From Caprella mutica (Eukaryota > Arthropoda > Malacostraca > Amphipoda > Caprellidae), in NCBI GenBank assembly GCA_947561585.1, contig CANNZV010002347.1:1-64000 (forward strand): a DNA stretch of 64,000 nucleotides, given 5' to 3'. Made by a program: the position numbers and the translations under genes. The notes under the pieces are model-generated. The model was not told the origin of the DNA. It did no database searches and worked only from the letters and a program-made list of their open reading frames with translations. This document shows, one piece after another, positions 47,053 to 58,108 of the stretch (position 1 is its first letter; each line of letters begins with the position of its first letter).

Positions 47053-49164
47053 GGGAGGGGTCAATTACGGGTAAAATAATTAAGAGTAAACTAAAATGGC
47101 AACAATCAATTAGTAATAATAATAATAGAAAACAGTATGAAATGTAATAATATAATTAGAAAACTCCCAATTACGGGAAATATAATTAAGAAACACATAA
47201 TTAAGAATCTCATAAAAAGTGAAAAAATAATTACTTGTAAATTAATTTGAGGTAAAATAATAGCCAACCAAATAATTATGAAAACTATAATTTCAAAACT
47301 CATTTTTTTGAGTAAAATAATTGTAAAACTATCAAATTACAATAATATAATTAACGGTAAAATAAATAAAAACATTCAAAATGAGGAAAAATAAGGACAA
47401 AACATATAATTAGCAATGATTTAATTACGAAACAACTAATTTCAAAACGCATAATTATCGATAAAATAGTTAGCACAAGTTTAATTTGCGCAAGTGTATT
47501 TAGCGCAAGTGTAATTAGCGCAAGTGTAATTAGCACAAGTACAAATCGCGCAAGTGTAACTAGCGCAAGTGTAATTAGCGCAAAACTGATCTGAGAAGCT
47601 CCACCCATATCTTTTAGATCCAATGGCAACGCTGGATACCTTCGATGTCATGAATCTTTTTTACTTAATGTCATCAATGAATAGAACCAATCACGGAATA
47701 AGACGTTCAAACGTAGTGTTTAGTGTGTAATTAGCACAAATTTAATTAGAGCAAAATAATTAGCACAAATTTAATTAGAGCAAAATAATTTGCGCAAATA
47801 TAATCAGAGCAAAATAATTAGCGAAATATAATTAACGAAAATATAGTTTGGGCAAAATAATTAGCACAAATTTAATTAGAGCAAAATAATTTGCGCAAAT
47901 ATAATCAGAGCAAAATAATTAGCGGAATATAATTAACGAAAATATAGTTTGGGCAAAATAATTAGCACAAATTTAATTAGAGCAAAATAATTTGCGCAAA
48001 TATAATCAGAGCAAAATAATTAGCGAAATATAATTAACGAAAATATAGTTTGGGCAAAATAATTAGCACAAATTTAATTAGAGCAAAATAATTTGCGCAA
48101 ATATAATTAACGCAAATATAGTTTGAGCAAAATAATTAGCGCAAAAAATACTCTGTTAACTGCCTGTTCTCAAATAATACTGACACAAAAATATGACATT
48201 TAAAGTGTAACAGTACACAGGCAGTTAACAGAGTATTTTTTGCGTTAATTATATTGCGCTAATTATTTTGCTTTAATTATATTTGCGCTAATTATTTTGC
48301 TCTAATTATATTTGCGCTAATTATTTTGCTCTAATTATATTTGCGCTAATTATTTTGTTCTAATTATATTTGCGCTAATTATTTTGCTCTAATTAAATTT
48401 GCGCTAATTATTTTTCTCTAAATAAATTTGCGTTAATTATATTGTGCTAATTATTTTGCTCTAATTAAATTTGCACTAATTATTTAAAGTATCTACACAC
48501 AAAGAATCACTATCACATTTACCCTATTACCTTTCTTTCTCACAATGAAGAAGTAATGACGTCACTGTTGGTGGTAGTTATCGAGACAGCTGGGCGGAGC
48601 GTATTTTTTGCGCAAATTATTTTGCTCTAACTATACTTGCGCAAATTATTTTGCTCTAATTATATTTGCGCAAATTATTTTGCTCTAATTACACTTGCGC
48701 TTATTTTTTTTTGCGCAAATTATTTTATTGTTATTTAATTTATTGGAAATTGTGCGTTTTCTAATTAATTTATTCGTAGTTATTTTATCAATAATTGTGC
48801 GTTTTCTTTTTATTTTACTGGATTTTAACTTTTTTCGTATTAAATTGTTGCAAAATATATTTTCCAAATTAACTTTTTTGAAATTTTATTACTCCATTTT
48901 ATGTGTTTTATAAATATTTTACTGCCTTTTATTTTTTTTAAATTAATGTGTTTCCTAGTTTTTTTATTGCATAATATTTGTTTCTAATAATTTTATTTCA
49001 AATAATTTTACCAAATTTTAGAATGTTTTGAATTATTAGTTTCGTAATTATTTTATCAAAATTTGTGATACTGTATTTTATTTTTCTCTAATTAATGAGT
49101 TTTTAAATGTACGGTTTTCATATTGGTTTACCTGATTTTATTTTATCATATATTGATGTCACCC
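47053..49164. mobile_element. Foldback element with GCGCAAAATAATTA arms inside the Tc1-like transposon
   Basis: A 2,112-bp element flanked by the perfect 9-bp direct repeat TAAAATTAA (47044-47052, 49165-49173). The ends are GGGAGGGGTCAATTACGGG and (right, reverse complement) GGGTGACATCAATATATG. The left arm repeats AATTAGCGCAAAATAA-type words and includes a 101-bp higher-order repeat three times (47850-48152). The right arm carries the inverse words with a 29-bp period. The centre is a 25-bp inverted repeat (ATACTCTGTTAACTGCCTG at about 48149 and its inverse at about 48209). Non-repeat spacers (47590-47730 and 48485-48600) interrupt the arms. There is no coding frame. Confidence 0.85.
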
Positions 49165-49197
49165 TAAAATTAACAGCCATAGCATAAAGGTGTCACA

Positions 49198-50184
49198 ATG
49201 CCAAAAGAATCTAAACTAAGTTGAGCATGCCAGAATCCTAGATTTCCACCAACTGAGTTTGTCACAACGGGCGATTGCTGACAAGTTGAATCGAAGCAAA
49301 ACTGCAGTTTGCAACTTCCTAAAGGATCCCCAAAACTATGGAAAGACAAAATTTACAGGTAGACCAAGAAAAATTTCCTCTGCGCTGAATAGGAGGATCA
49401 AACGTGTAGTGAAGAAGAACAGAGGACTAACTTCTAGGGAAATTAAGGAGGCTACAGGTGCGGATTGCAGCCCAATAACCATTAGACGACAGTTACGCAT
49501 CAATGGGATGCGTCTGCAGGTGCCCTGGCTCTTACCACGCCACAAGCATGACTGTCTGAGATTCAGTCAGGATTACCAAATGTGGGACACTGGAAAATGG
49601 ATGCAAGTCCTCTTCTCAGACAAAAAGAAGTTTAATCTTGATGGTCCAGATGGCTTCTAGAGGTACTGGCATGAAAAAGAAATGCCTCATGAGATCTACT
49701 CTACACGGCACAGACATGGAGGCTCCGTAATGGTGTGGGGAGCATTTTCATCCATCGGAACGATGGAGTTGCAGATTGTTTATGGTCGTCAAACTGCAGC
49801 TGGCTACATCACAATGCTCCAAAATGCTAATCTGGTGACCGAAGGACAACGGTTGTGTGGAGATCGGTGGGTTTTCCAGCAGGATAATGCTGCAATTCAT
49901 AGAGCACGCAGGACAATGAGCTTCTTAGAGGAGAGTGGTGTCCGGGTTTTGAAGCATCCCGCATGCTCCCCGGACTTGAATCCTATAGAAAACCTCTGGG
50001 GGTGGATGGAAAGGGATGTTTACAAAAATGGAAAGCAGTATGTCACTGTGGATGAGCTCGACGAGAGTCCATTTTCACGAGTTGGAGCAACGTTTCCCTT
50101 ACACTGCTAGAAACCCTCCTTTCCAGTATGCCACAGAGAATTTGTGAAGTAATCAAAAGCAATGGAGGCAGAACTAACTATTAA
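49198..50184 (+). pseudogene. Tc1-like transposase, broken
   Basis: Starts at ATG 49198. It has an N-terminal helix-turn-helix ([19 protein letters not shown] at 49259 on), a basic GRPRKIS linker, and the catalytic acidic triad: D in LFSDKKKF (about 49617), D in FQQDNAAIH (about 49886) and E in PDLNPIENLW (about 49990). This is the Tc1 DD34E type. Damage: a 1-nt frameshift near 49222, an in-frame TAG at 49658-49660, and a frameshift near 50068. The normal C-terminus (ICEVIKSNGGRTNY, stop at about 50184) is readable in the shifted frame. It would be a cut-and-paste enzyme acting on the flanking repeats. This copy is dead. Confidence 0.92.
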
Positions 50185-50456
50185 AGCCAATTTTGTTGAC
50201 ATTTTCTTTGTTATTTGGTATTTATCCTAATTTAAGTTATGTGGTCTTATGTTTATGATAAGTGTTAAAAGCTTTATTTCATAAAAATGCAGATTTAAGA
50301 AAAAGTTGATGGTGCAATTGTTTTTTATTTGGAACATTTATGTAGATTGTTATCAGCACCTAGCTATATTTAAAAATTCACAACCCTATCTACAAAATGT
50401 TAGTTTTTTTATCCAATTTTCAAACGGTCTTATATTATTGATCAACATTATGTACA

Positions 50457-50930
50457 GTAGGGTGGAGCGTTTTTTCAACTTTTTAGAGTTGGGTTTCACG
50501 TTAAGTGGAAAAAGATGTAGAACTGCATAAAAACGAGGTGTGCAAACTTTCAGACCCCTAGGACGATTCCTTGAAGGTTCGAGGGTCGTTTGAAAATTCG
50601 AAAAATAGCATATTATTTTAAAAAATCCAAAAATTACATTTATTGTTCTTAAAAGTCAAGATAGATTAATATCGTAATAATAACCCATTGAGAATACCTG
50701 ACAAAAATTTCAAAGCTCTATCTTATTATCTTCATTGTTCGAGGTCCTGAAAATTCCTCTTGTTAGAGGTAATTATAGAAGGGCATGGGATTATGTCTCC
50801 ATGTTTTCATCAATAAATCCTTAGCCTTATAATATTCAAATGGGCCTCGAACACCTCGTTTTTATGCAGTTCTACTTCTTTTTCCACCTAACGTGAAACC
50901 CAACTCTAAAAAGTTGAAAAAATGCTCCAC
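50457..50930. mobile_element. MITE with about 85-bp inverted repeats
   Basis: GGTGGAGCGTTTTTTCAACT, ...TTTAGAGTTGGGTTTCACGT and GTAGAACTGCATAAAAACGA (50463-50546) recur inverted at 50845-50928. There is about 300 bp between. It lies immediately next to the Tc1-like element. The ends start TAGGGTGGAGC/TATGTGGAGC, suggesting TA-target insertion. Confidence 0.75.
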
Positions 50931-52346
50931 ATACATAATATATTTAAATGATTTGATAAAACTATTTAGAATGAAGAAAATTTAATATTGAATTTTAATG
51001 ATGAATTAAAAATGACTTTAGAGCTGCAAATGATAGAAAAAACATAAATCAAATTACTGGTAACCATTTTTCTTTTAGTTTGGTTTGATGACTGTAAATA
51101 ACTTATTCTTCAGAATCTTCCAAGTAATTTCTAAAAATCTTAATAGTTTGACCATCACTTCCTCAATATATTATTCAAAGAATAGTTATGGAATCGAAAG
51201 AAGACGAGTTATCTGTCCCTGGGCCCTCAAAGAAACGCTAATCAAGTGAATATCTTAATATGGAATATAAAATAAACTTTATTTTTCTGTGTTTTTTAAA
51301 ATATTGAAAATACTCTTTAACTATTATCCATATGTCAATTTTCAAATATAAATGTTAATTTATTGTCTTCAGATATAATGGAATGTTGGAGTTTGCCAGC
51401 AGCAAAAAAAGCAATAACTCGAAGGCAAAAGAGAAGAGATGTGTGGTACACATGCATGTATTATTTGGCATGCATGTAAACAATACTATTTAATGTGCGA
51501 AAACTTTCCAACAACTCTTAAAAAGTACCACTCACGGCATGAAAACCATGGCTGTTTTGATTCCTTTACTAAAAAAGTATTAATGGCAGAATCTGAAATA
51601 GTGAAAGCTAAGGAAAGAAAGCTGGATTTTAGCAGCAAAAAGAGAACCACAGACGGTATAAAAACTCAAATTGATATCCCGCCTTCTACTGACTTGCCAC
51701 CTGCCACAGACTCGACACCTGCCACGGACTTGACTTCTGCCACGGATTTGACTTCTGCCACGGACTTGACTTCTGCCACGGACTTGCCTTCTGCCACGGA
51801 CCAATTAAAATCAACGAAAAATAAAGAGTATCACAATGTCAATGGATAGATTAGATTCACATAGAATATCAATGAACCTCTACAAAATATGGAAAAGTTT
51901 GAATGACTGAGCTGCAAGAGAAACTGTCAAAGTTACAGTTGGATGTAGCTACAATAAAGATTCATATTGCACCTCAAACGAACAAACTTTTTCCAAATAA
52001 ATTTAACCTCAAATTGCTCTCATCAAAACAAAATCTTCAAGAATTTGAAGATTTTAATGAGTTACTTTTCTTTATTGAAGAGCACTTATCTGGTCCCTCT
52101 GTTATTTTTTTTTTCAGAGTTTGCGCAAACTACATAGAGGATAACAATACGTCGACCAAGATAAAGAAATCATTCAGCTGAGCTTTCTGTATCAAAAGAA
52201 AGTGTTAAACAATTAAGGACTGGCAATTTGTTCTAAAGACAAACTTGTTATTCCTTCAAAAATGGGCTAATGGATCATTTGAAAACAGAGATGCACTCGA
52301 GAGCACTAAAATATAACGAAGACTGTATTGATCTTCAAAGCAAGAA

Positions 52347-52380
52347 AGCTGCCATGCAAACTATTGTTTGCATGGCAGCT
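52347..52380. repeat. Perfect 15-bp hairpin
   Basis: AGCTGCCATGCAAAC, loop TATT, then the exact inverse GTTTGCATGGCAGCT. It lies between exon remnants of the decaying gene. Confidence 0.9.
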
Positions 52381-52589
52381 AATAGCTAAACTAATCCAGT
52401 CAGTGTGTTCACTCAAAGTGTGCAGCATGGTATTTTTCAATGTAGCTCTCGGTGATAAACATGTCTGGAGGAATCATAGGAAATATTGGACATAGAAGGT
52501 AACCATTGGATTAGGTTCTATTTATTATTATTTTCGGGGTTTAAAAGTTGTCCCTATCCACTACGAGGTGATCCAAAGAGACATGAAGA

Positions 52590-52775
52590 GAAGAAAGCCT
52601 CTTAGAAGAGGGGACAGTAAAAGTACGCTCCATGCACTAGGTCGAGTACTCTACTACCACAGGTAACTGTGTAGACCCAGCGCATGGATGGCAAGAATAG
52701 ACATCCATGGATAATAGACCTACACAGTCAGTCTGCTTACACATTGATATAGCAAGGCAGAAGGAAGATAAATAA
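52590..52775 (+). repeat. Dispersed SINE-like repeat, family B
   Basis: Same word order as 34350-34510 (GGACAGTAAAAGTACGCTCC, CCCAGCGCATGGATGGCAAG, CACAGTCAGTCTGCTTAC). It is inserted in an intron-like part of the decaying gene. Confidence 0.6.
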
Positions 52776-53997
52776 GAAGAATATGTAGCCTCGATTAAGT
52801 ACTAGTTTTAAATAACAGTTATTATCTCACAGATTTGCTTTCAAATAAAACTCCAGCTGATTTTAGGAGGAAAACTAATCAGGCAATCTTAAATGTTGCT
52901 GCTTTTAATGGGGAATAAAGGGTATTTCCTGTGGGGTCACCTCTAGTGAACAAAGGTTCTGGTGGCCCCAAGGACCTATTGATCGATGATGAATCTCCTT
53001 TAGAAGAAGAAGACTTGGACTAAGACGATCGACCACCACTTCTAAAAGGCAAAACTGCAGTAGAGTTGGCAGCAGATATTATTAACAATATTGTGACGCG
53101 TGTTGGCCTACTCCATTGGCACCCATCAAACATGACAAGTAAGTTATTGATAATATAGATAATTCATATTAGCCAGATATTTAATTAGTCTGTTCATTTG
53201 TAAATGATTATACATACTTATGAATTATAACTGGATTATAAGATTCATGCACACATTAATATTTTTTCTTTGCAGGTATTTGTGTAGATGGCCAATACTG
53301 CACCCCTAGCTTTGCTCTACAGACTTGTTGGGTTGCTGTGCATTGCTTAAATCTTTCTGTCCTTGATGTCAGAGATTGAAAGAAGAACACAGAATCCAAA
53401 GATCATCTGGACAGGTTTACTCTTCGATGCAATTTGTTTTGCCTCTTGATGGGACGTGGGGAAATTTTTTCACAAACAGGTAGAAACTGCCAGAGCAGCA
53501 GGATTGAAGTTGCATATGCCTTTGATGTTTGCACCACAACGGTATTGTTTAAAATTAGATTACTTTTTCAATAATTATAAATGCTGAGAAACTCTCTATG
53601 CAGTGCCTTTCATCTATTTTACATAGAGCAATAAATAACTTGTAAGTTTGTAACGAATGGTACTTTTTAGATTGTGCTTATAGTTACTGTACAACAAAAT
53701 TGTCTATTATTTACTCTAATTTTTATATTTATAGGTTTGCATCATCTGCTCCTGAACAGTGGAGCAGAATAGAAGTCATTCCCAGCATTGTGTGCAGGTT
53801 TCCATGTGAATTTCCCCAATGCCGCCAAAAATGATTTAGAGGAAAATCACTTTAAAATTGATGGGAGTGGTAAGTACAAGAATTGATGTAATTTACATAA
53901 TTAGATTTTAGTTAAAACATAAATTAATATAATGAAATAGTTTCAATTTTAGTCCTAACTTGATTAACTAAGTTTTAGTTTTTATCGATGATCATCC

Positions 53998-55565
53998 AGC
54001 GTCGGACCGGGTGGCTTTGCACATTTTCCGCTTACTTTGATTTATATGAAAAAACTAGAAGTCAGCAATTTTTTTTTGGTGTGCAGATAGATGAAGGGTA
54101 GACCTAGGTGCACACCAAGTTTCAACTCTTTAAGTTAAATAGAAAAAAGTTATCATTGAAAAACTGCGCAAAGATCGTGGGGATAAACTGGATGAATTTT
54201 GCGCAATTACGGGTGTACTTGCGCACAGCGCAAATTCACCCAATGTGAAACTGCGCAGTGCGGAAGTTCATCCTATGTATAAACTGTGCATAGAAAATCT
54301 GACTCCGATATGCCATGCAACTGCCGTGAATCTGCCTCAATCTTCTATGCAACTGCCCCAATCTGCTGTGCAATTGCAGCGAGGCTGCTGTGGAATTGCC
54401 GTGAGTCTGCTGTGGAATTGCCCTGAGTCTGCTGTGGAATTGCCCTGAGTCTGCTGTGGAATTGCCCTGAGTCTGCTGTGGAATTGCCCTGAGTCTGCTG
54501 TGGAATTGCCCTGAGTCTGCTGTGGAATTGCCCTGAGTCTGCTGTGGAATTGCCCTGAGTCTGCTGTGGAATTGCCCTGAGTCTGCTGTGGAATTGCCCT
54601 GAGTCTGCTGTGGAATTGCCCTGAGTCTGCTGTGGAATTGCCCTGAGTCTGCTGTGGAATTGCCCTGAGTCTGCTGTGGAATTGCCGTGAGTCTGCTGTG
54701 CAATTGCCGTGAGTCTGCTGTGCAATTGCCGTGAGTCTGCTGTGGAATTGCCGTGAGTCTGCTGTGGAATTGCCGTGAGACTGCTGTGGAATTGCCGTGA
54801 GACTGCTGTGGAGTTGCCGTGAGACTGCTGTGGAATTGCAATGATGTCTGCTGTGCAAGTGCGGTGAGGCTGCTGTGCATTTGCCGTGAGGCTGCTGTGC
54901 AATTGCCGTGAGGCTGCTGTGGAATTGCCGTGAGTCTGCTGTGGAATTGCCGTGAGGGCGAGGATGCTGTGGAATTGCCGTGAGGGCGAGGATGCTGAGG
55001 AATTGCCGTGAGGGCGAGGCTGCTGTGCAATTGCCGTGAGGGCGAGGCTGCTGTGCAATTGCCGTGAGGGCGAGGCTGAATATCACAGGTTTTATTAATG
55101 AATAAGAGCTCTTTAACTTTATTAATAAATGTGCGCAAGTCCACCCGTGAATTGAAATATTCCCAGGGTGATCTTGCGCATGTAGTATATTGGTTATATC
55201 TCAATAATTTATAATTATTATTAAAATCATCTTACATGACGTTAATCTGCAGTTAATTATGCGTATCCAACGTAAATTGCAATCAAATTGGAGCATAATT
55301 ATCAACAACACAGCATAGTTCGCGGAGATTCGATTCTAGTCCAAAATAATTATTTTGACATAAAAAACATAGTTCTCTGTTTGAACACTTAGTATCTATT
55401 CTTAATCTCTTACGATTTTCGTGAAATTTAAGCACTAAGGAGTTTAAGAGCTGCTCTTTCCAATGGTGTTGTCAGATTTGAAATATTTTCACGTATTCGC
55501 CGTCAATTACCGATGCGCAACTTCACCCGGAATGTTGAAGTGCGCAAAGCCACCGGTCTGACGCT
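53998..55565. mobile_element. Foldback element with GCGCAA/TTCACCC arms enclosing a 22-bp minisatellite
   Basis: The ends match as inverted repeats for about 25 bp (left AGCGTCGGACCGGGTGGCTT; right reverse complement AGCGTCAGACCGGTGGCTTT). The left arm (53998-54300) and right arm (55125-55565) are built from words such as TTGCGCAA, GCGCAAATTCACCC and TGCGCAGTGCGGAAG in opposite orientation. The centre is a 22-bp minisatellite. The element lies inside an intron (53870-55673) of the decaying gene. No 8-9-bp target repeat was found. Confidence 0.65.
54340..55077. repeat. 22-bp minisatellite, about 32 units
   Basis: Tandem TCTGCTGTGGAATTGCCCTG-AG units, homogeneous at 54410-54680 and more varied after. 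Some 28-bp units with an extra GGCGAG lie at 54950-55075. Three overlapping minus-strand frames (up to 322 codons, S.RQFHSRLTAIPQQTHGN-like) stay open because all frames of the unit lack stops. They are not genes. Confidence 0.95.
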
Positions 55566-56106
55566 ACTTGCAATATAAACATGAATAATGGTTCCTATTT
55601 TTGGTGTCTCGTTAAATCAACTTTGTTCTTTGGCGAGGTGAACCGTGGGTTAATGTAAATTATTAATTTTCAGGATTTGGTATAAAACCTCTGTAAAACT
55701 CTGGATATATTCAATCCTCTAAAAATCGTAATGGTAGCTGTGCAGAGTACTCAAATGGCACCTGTAAGGTTCCAATCTTCATTAAGAGACTCATAAAGCA
55801 TTATTCAGAGATGGATTTCAGTTTGATGTTGAAAACTCTTCTTCCAAAGGAGCATAAAATCAATATTGAGGATTACAAGTTTATAGGTAAGGTAGTAATT
55901 TATTTTGTATTATAAAATCATTATGGACAAATCTGAAATTGTGAAAATTAACTTTCACTATACAGTTTATTTGCAGTATTATTCAACAAACATTCACAAT
56001 TTTTTTGCACCAGGCATTATTTACACTATGATGGTTACTTGATATGTTGTAGCTATTAATGGAATGAGTGATGATGAAGTTTGCTTAGAAGGATCTTCAT
56101 CTAGGG

Positions 56107-56710
56107 CAGTGGTTCTTAAACGGGTTGCGCAGCACCCCTTTGGAGCCTGGATTGTTTATAGGGGGTGCATGAGATGGCTGTTGTTTATAAGTTCAATTCT
56201 TGTTATTAATATCCTACAGAATATACAAGAAGTATATTTTCCTCAAAATGTTGTGATATGAAGTTATGTTGCAATAAGGGAGCTTCCATTGTATAAACAT
56301 ATTGTAAACAAAAAACTGTACCTTTCTATATCGAATTTTTCTTTCTGTGTCAGGATTATATGCGAGTGTCACTACTCCGTAATTGATTAGTTTTATTTTA
56401 ATAGTTTACAACTGTTAATTTTCTGAAAATTTATAGAACTACGTTGCAATATACTGCATTATCATAACAAATAATGTTTTCTTTAATTTTTAATGGATTT
56501 TAATTTTCCATACCTAAAAAAATAATTTTACATTATGTAAATATATCAATCATTTTCCTTACTTTTTCAAATTGCATATTTAATTCTCAAATAATAGTAA
56601 CCAAATATATTCTAATTATATCTTGTCAATCTATTTCAATGCAATACAATGCTCAGGGGGTGCATGAGAAAAGCAAGTGGTGCGCGAGAAAAATACTTCA
56701 AGAACCACTG
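56107..56710. mobile_element. hAT-type MITE
   Basis: A 604-bp element with ends CAGTGGTTCTTAAAC (56107) and TTCAAGAACCACTG (ending 56710). It is flanked by the perfect 8-bp direct repeat ATCTAGGG (56099-56106, 56711-56718). CAGTGGTTCT ends with an 8-bp duplication are typical of hAT-superfamily elements. A subterminal GGGGGTGCATGAGA word occurs near both ends. It interrupts an exon of the decaying gene. Confidence 0.92.
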
Positions 56711-57127
56711 ATCTAGGGGGACACCAATGACCAGGAAGTCGAAGTCAGTTACACAATGGACAGCCAGAGAAATTCATGAGTGCGAAAATGACGCTGTTCA
56801 ACTCTAAGCTGACTTTGTCAGCAGCTTGACGCAGAGACTCGAGCAATGCTTCAATACCGCTCTTGATAAAATCAGTAAGTGCTTAGACTTGTACTCTCTT
56901 GTTCAGTTATGTGTAGGGTGTAAAAAAACAAGTTGCAGTACAGTGATATTGAAGTGGCAACTTCTTATGGTACTGAAGAGTTTACTGAATTTGTTGATTA
57001 TATTTCAACACTCCTTCAAATTATGGACAGTGAATTACGAATTCACAAGGTTTTCGCCCCAAAGATTTATGATAGTAAAAAGACTGGTATTCTGTCATTA
57101 ATCTAGGGCAAAAAATTTGAAAGCATT

Positions 57128-57616
57128 GTGCAATCTCTGTTCATAATTAAGGAGGGAGAGTTAGAAGGGAAATCTCTTGCAGATCTTCAGAGAGATTCTT
57201 TCCAATCTCTTCCATCTGAAAGTAATAATTTTGTATTAGAAAACCTCTTTTCAATTAAATTAAGCACTTGTGAGTCAGCACTCCAAGTATGTCTCAACGA
57301 AAAAGCTTTGTGGCATGCCCTTTATTGTCATGAAAAAGAAGGTTGTTGTGTACTAGATGTTGCATTCAATATAGGAGGCTCTGAAGCTATTGCCAAGACT
57401 TACTTTGGAGTAAAGGAAGCACAAAAGAAAATAAATCAGGACAATAGCACTCTTGACATTCAAACCTTAGTTGATTTTACTATGCATCCGGTCATTAAAT
57501 GTCCGGATGCCATCAGTGCTATTGCTGATATTTATTTGAAAGGAGATCTGTCAAGATCCTCAATTTTCTATGATGTAAAACGGAGGCCTAAGGGAAATAT
57601 GGTGTCAGTAAAGTAA
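57128..57616 (+). pseudogene. Last exon of the decaying gene, longest clean frame
   Basis: Continues the frame from about 56939 after a TAG at 57104-57106. It runs open to the TAA at 57614-57616 and encodes about 160 residues (ESIVQSLFIIKEGELEGKS, then EKALWHALYCHEKEGCCVLD and AIAKTYFGVKEAQKKI). The composition is that of an ordinary helical soluble protein. No motif is recognised. Nothing here suggests a transposase. Confidence 0.45.
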
Positions 57617-58108
57617 TAGACAGCATCTTAAAAGCAAAGACTCACTGCTTTTATAAAACATAATTTTACCATATATTCAAGTTTAGTTATTTTCTATTCT
57701 ATTCTATTTAAAATGTTAAACTTTCATATATTTATTATTTTTGTGTTTACATATGAGTTTTGTAAATGTATTTTTGATTTATACTTAAGGGGACAGTCCC
57801 CGAAAAAATCTCAAAATTTTATCATTTTTTCTTAATTTCGTAAATAAGTAGCTACCTACCATAATTTTAAACAATAGGAAATAAGTACAGAGCAATAGAA
57901 ATTCAGTAGTGCAGTGAGGGGGGGGTTGCACAACGTTTCATGTCACACGAGGGGCGAGTGGGGCAAAGAGTTAGGGAGTTATGACGCGGTGTGTGCCTTA
58001 GCCAATGATAATTGTTTATAACTGTTTATCTGGATAGATATGGCACTACACCACTAGCATCTGGGAAACTCACTCATAACTTAGCTTCAGTTGACCACTG
58101 TTGAGTAA

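Larger units (their letters stand above)
46789..50452 (+). mobile_element. Tc1-like transposon with about 200-bp inverted repeats
   Basis: Flanked by TA (46787-46788, 50453-50454). The terminal inverted repeats extend about 200 bp (46789-46988 and about 50250-50452), sharing GATCAATAATATAAGACCG, TAACATTTTGTAGATAGG and CAATTGCACCATCAACTTTT. The inner repeat is at about 90% identity by eye. Length is 3,664 bp, but 2.1 kb of this is a foldback inserted between the left repeat and the transposase. The original was about 1.54 kb, normal for the family. Confidence 0.9.
51188..57616 (+). pseudogene. Decaying multi-exon gene of unknown function
   Basis: Protein-like frames on the plus strand are separated by GT...AG introns. 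Exons (approximate): 51188-51241 (MESKEDELSVPGPSKKR); 51374-51846 (DLTSAT repeats); 51903-52181; 52919-53138 (donor GTAAGT); 53276-53541 (acceptor TTTTCTTTGCAG; GICVDGQYCTPSFALQTC); 53735-53869; 55674-55886; 56064-56872; 56939-57616. Joins 53138/53276 and 53869/55674 keep reading phase, so the structure is real. Stops occur in most exons (for example near 51239, 53023, 53376, 53770, 55697, 56807 and 57104). A hAT-type MITE interrupts one exon and a foldback lies in an intron. I recognise no family. 51903-52181 weakly recalls the Leu-rich start of DUF4806. Confidence 0.5.

Noticed and set aside
50306..50530. 74-residue frame near the Tc1-like right end
   Set aside because: Falls on the terminal inverted repeat and the neighbouring MITE end.
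51580..51804. Arg/Gly-rich minus-strand frame (VRGRSQVRG)
   Set aside because: Antisense of the 15-bp DLTSAT-coding repeat in the plus-strand remnant.
54236..55204. Three overlapping Gln/Ser-rich minus-strand frames (237-322 codons)
   Set aside because: Products of the 22-bp minisatellite; the same peptide appears in all three frames.
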